A stretch of 7,244 bases of DNA from Spirochaetales bacterium. GTDB taxonomy: Bacteria; Spirochaetota; Spirochaetia; DSM-27196; PWMO01. The notes under the pieces are model-generated. The model was given only the letters and a program-made list of their open reading frames with translations, made no database searches and was not told the DNA's origin. Made by a program: the position numbers and the translations under genes. Position 1 is the stretch's first letter, and each line of letters opens with the position of its first letter. Below, piece by piece: positions 6,586 to 7,244 of the stretch. Where the stretch lies: contig SKLB01000042.1 in the NCBI GenBank assembly GCA_007123465.1, positions 1 through 7,244 of the forward strand, read 5' to 3'.

Positions 6586-6803
6586 CCCGCGACCCATTGG
6601 ACGTTTGTGCCGCAGAGGGTGCAACCGTGGTGAGTACACAGTCACTTTGTTCACAGCATCGGTGCCGGGCTTCACATCGGCCATGACCGCGTAGCACAGC
6701 TTTGACACTGTCTGGTCGTAGGATGCGATCCTGCACGACGACCGGCGCGGGGCACACCAACAGGGTCTCCCGCGAAACCATTCAAGATGCTACAATCCCC
6801 GCG
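6586..6803 (+). other. Intergenic stretch with no recognised gene
   Basis: These 218 nt between the CBS gene and the permease gene hold no ORF I can support and no strong terminator hairpin; the best inverted match, TTGTGCC...GGTGCAA, has two mismatches. I did not recognise a riboswitch. An ATG at 6723 is in frame with the permease and would extend it by 27 residues, but it has no good ribosome site. Confidence 0.5.
6791..6796 (+). promoter_or_regulatory. Possible -10 element just before the permease gene
   Basis: TACAAT matches the -10 consensus in five of six positions and ends 7 nt before the ATG at 6804. If used, transcription would begin at or next to the start codon, giving a leaderless mRNA. 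No good -35 lies at the usual distance, and no Shine-Dalgarno sequence precedes the ATG. That absence is compatible with leaderless translation but does not prove it. Confidence 0.25.
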
Positions 6804-7244
6804 ATGTCGGGAACCAAGCGGCTGCCAGCATTGACCTCTGCACGTCGAGCACACTGGGCGCCGTACGCCGGAGTAGCGCTGCTCATCGCGGCCTGGTGGA
6901 TCGCTGCGGCCGCCGTAGGCCGCGAGATCCTGCTTCCATCGCCGCCGGCGGTCGCCCACAGCCTGTGGCAGATCGTACAGTCAGCCCGCTTCCCCGCAAT
7001 TGTGCGCGCCAGCGTGATGCGTTGGATAATCGGCTTCCTGGCGGCCTTTGCTGCTGCCACGCTGGTTGGCGCTGCGGCGTCGCGCCGCGAATGGGCGGCG
7101 GGAATGCTGCGGCCGCTGGTTGTTGCCATCCGCTCTACCCCGGTCATCGCCATAATCCTGCTGGCGTTAATCTGGCTCTCAGTGGACGGGGTTCCGGTGT
7201 TCGTCTCGCTACTGGTGGCGTTTCCGCTCATCTACCAGGGGATC
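6804..7244 (+). CDS. ABC transporter permease, NitT/TauT (SsuC/TauC-like) type, 3' end missing
   Basis: The first 147 residues of a membrane permease run open to the window edge. The layout fits the nitrate/sulfonate/taurine-type permease family of roughly 250-270 residues: a short basic N-terminus, a first membrane segment in YAGVALLIAAWWIAAAA (about 21-37), the family-typical ILLPSPPAVAHSLWQ (42-56), a second segment around WIIGFLAAFAAATLVGAAA, then RPLVVAIRSTPVIAIILLAL, which matches the permease segment with its proline. It would import a small solute with an ATPase and a periplasmic binding protein whose genes are not in the window. The substrate cannot be inferred. I chose ATG at 6804 because it leaves the usual short N-terminal tail; ATG at 6723 is an alternative. 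No Shine-Dalgarno sequence is visible at the chosen start. Confidence 0.8.
   Translation, partial: MSGTKRLPALTSARRAHWAPYAGVALLIAAWWIAAAAVGREILLPSPPAVAHSLWQIVQSARFPAIVRASVMRWIIGFLAAFAAATLVGAAASRREWAAGMLRPLVVAIRSTPVIAIILLALIWLSVDGVPVFVSLLVAFPLIYQGI

Noticed and set aside
6702..6724. TTGACA with downstream TAGGAT as a promoter for the permease gene
   Set aside because: The spacer is only 11 nt, and no acceptable -10 occurs at 16-18 nt.
6586..6803. A riboswitch ahead of the permease gene (thiamine-type, given the permease family)
   Set aside because: I could not find the conserved core sequences of a TPP or cobalamin riboswitch in this stretch.

Overview
This is a window of bacterial DNA, moderately GC-rich and densely coding. 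Shine-Dalgarno sites are GGAGG-type, genes are packed head to tail, and the promoters look sigma70-like. I cannot name the organism. Non-pyrrolysine MttB-family proteins, an asparagine-synthetase-like protein and a NitT/TauT-type permease are scattered across spirochaetes, proteobacteria and clostridia, so lineage stays open.

Layout. Positions 45-5887 hold one operon of four genes on the minus strand. In order of transcription they are an asparagine-synthetase-like amide ligase (5887-4355), a canonical-looking MttB-family methyltransferase (4306-2852), a divergent second MttB paralogue (2830-1334), and a class I SAM-dependent methyltransferase with a long C-terminal extension (1337-45). Gaps are 48 and 21 nt, followed by a 4-nt ATGA overlap. 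A clear promoter (TTGACA, 16 nt, TACTAT) lies just upstream of the first gene. The 48-nt gap holds a possible 9-codon leader ORF whose stop overlaps the GTG start of the first mttB gene. The left edge (1-44) could be a terminator or the start of a fifth gene. Positions 5888-6147 are a divergent promoter region. To the right, on the plus strand, are a two-CBS-domain protein (6148-6585), a 218-nt gap, and the 5' part of an ABC transporter permease (from 6804, cut by the window end).

How the genes may work together. The operon joins an amide-forming, ATP-dependent ligase, two MttB-type methyl-amine enzymes and a SAM methyltransferase. The ligase lacks the N-terminal Cys nucleophile and has changes at other expected glutaminase positions, while its synthetase domain looks intact. 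It therefore probably uses free ammonia or an amine substrate rather than glutamine. No corrinoid-binding (MttC-like) protein is visible, although MttB enzymes normally hand methyl groups to one. Neither mttB gene needs a pyrrolysine (in-frame UAG) codon. I infer a dedicated small-molecule pathway involving an N-methylated or quaternary amine and an amide bond. The substrate cannot be read from sequence. The CBS protein and the permease may be unrelated neighbours.
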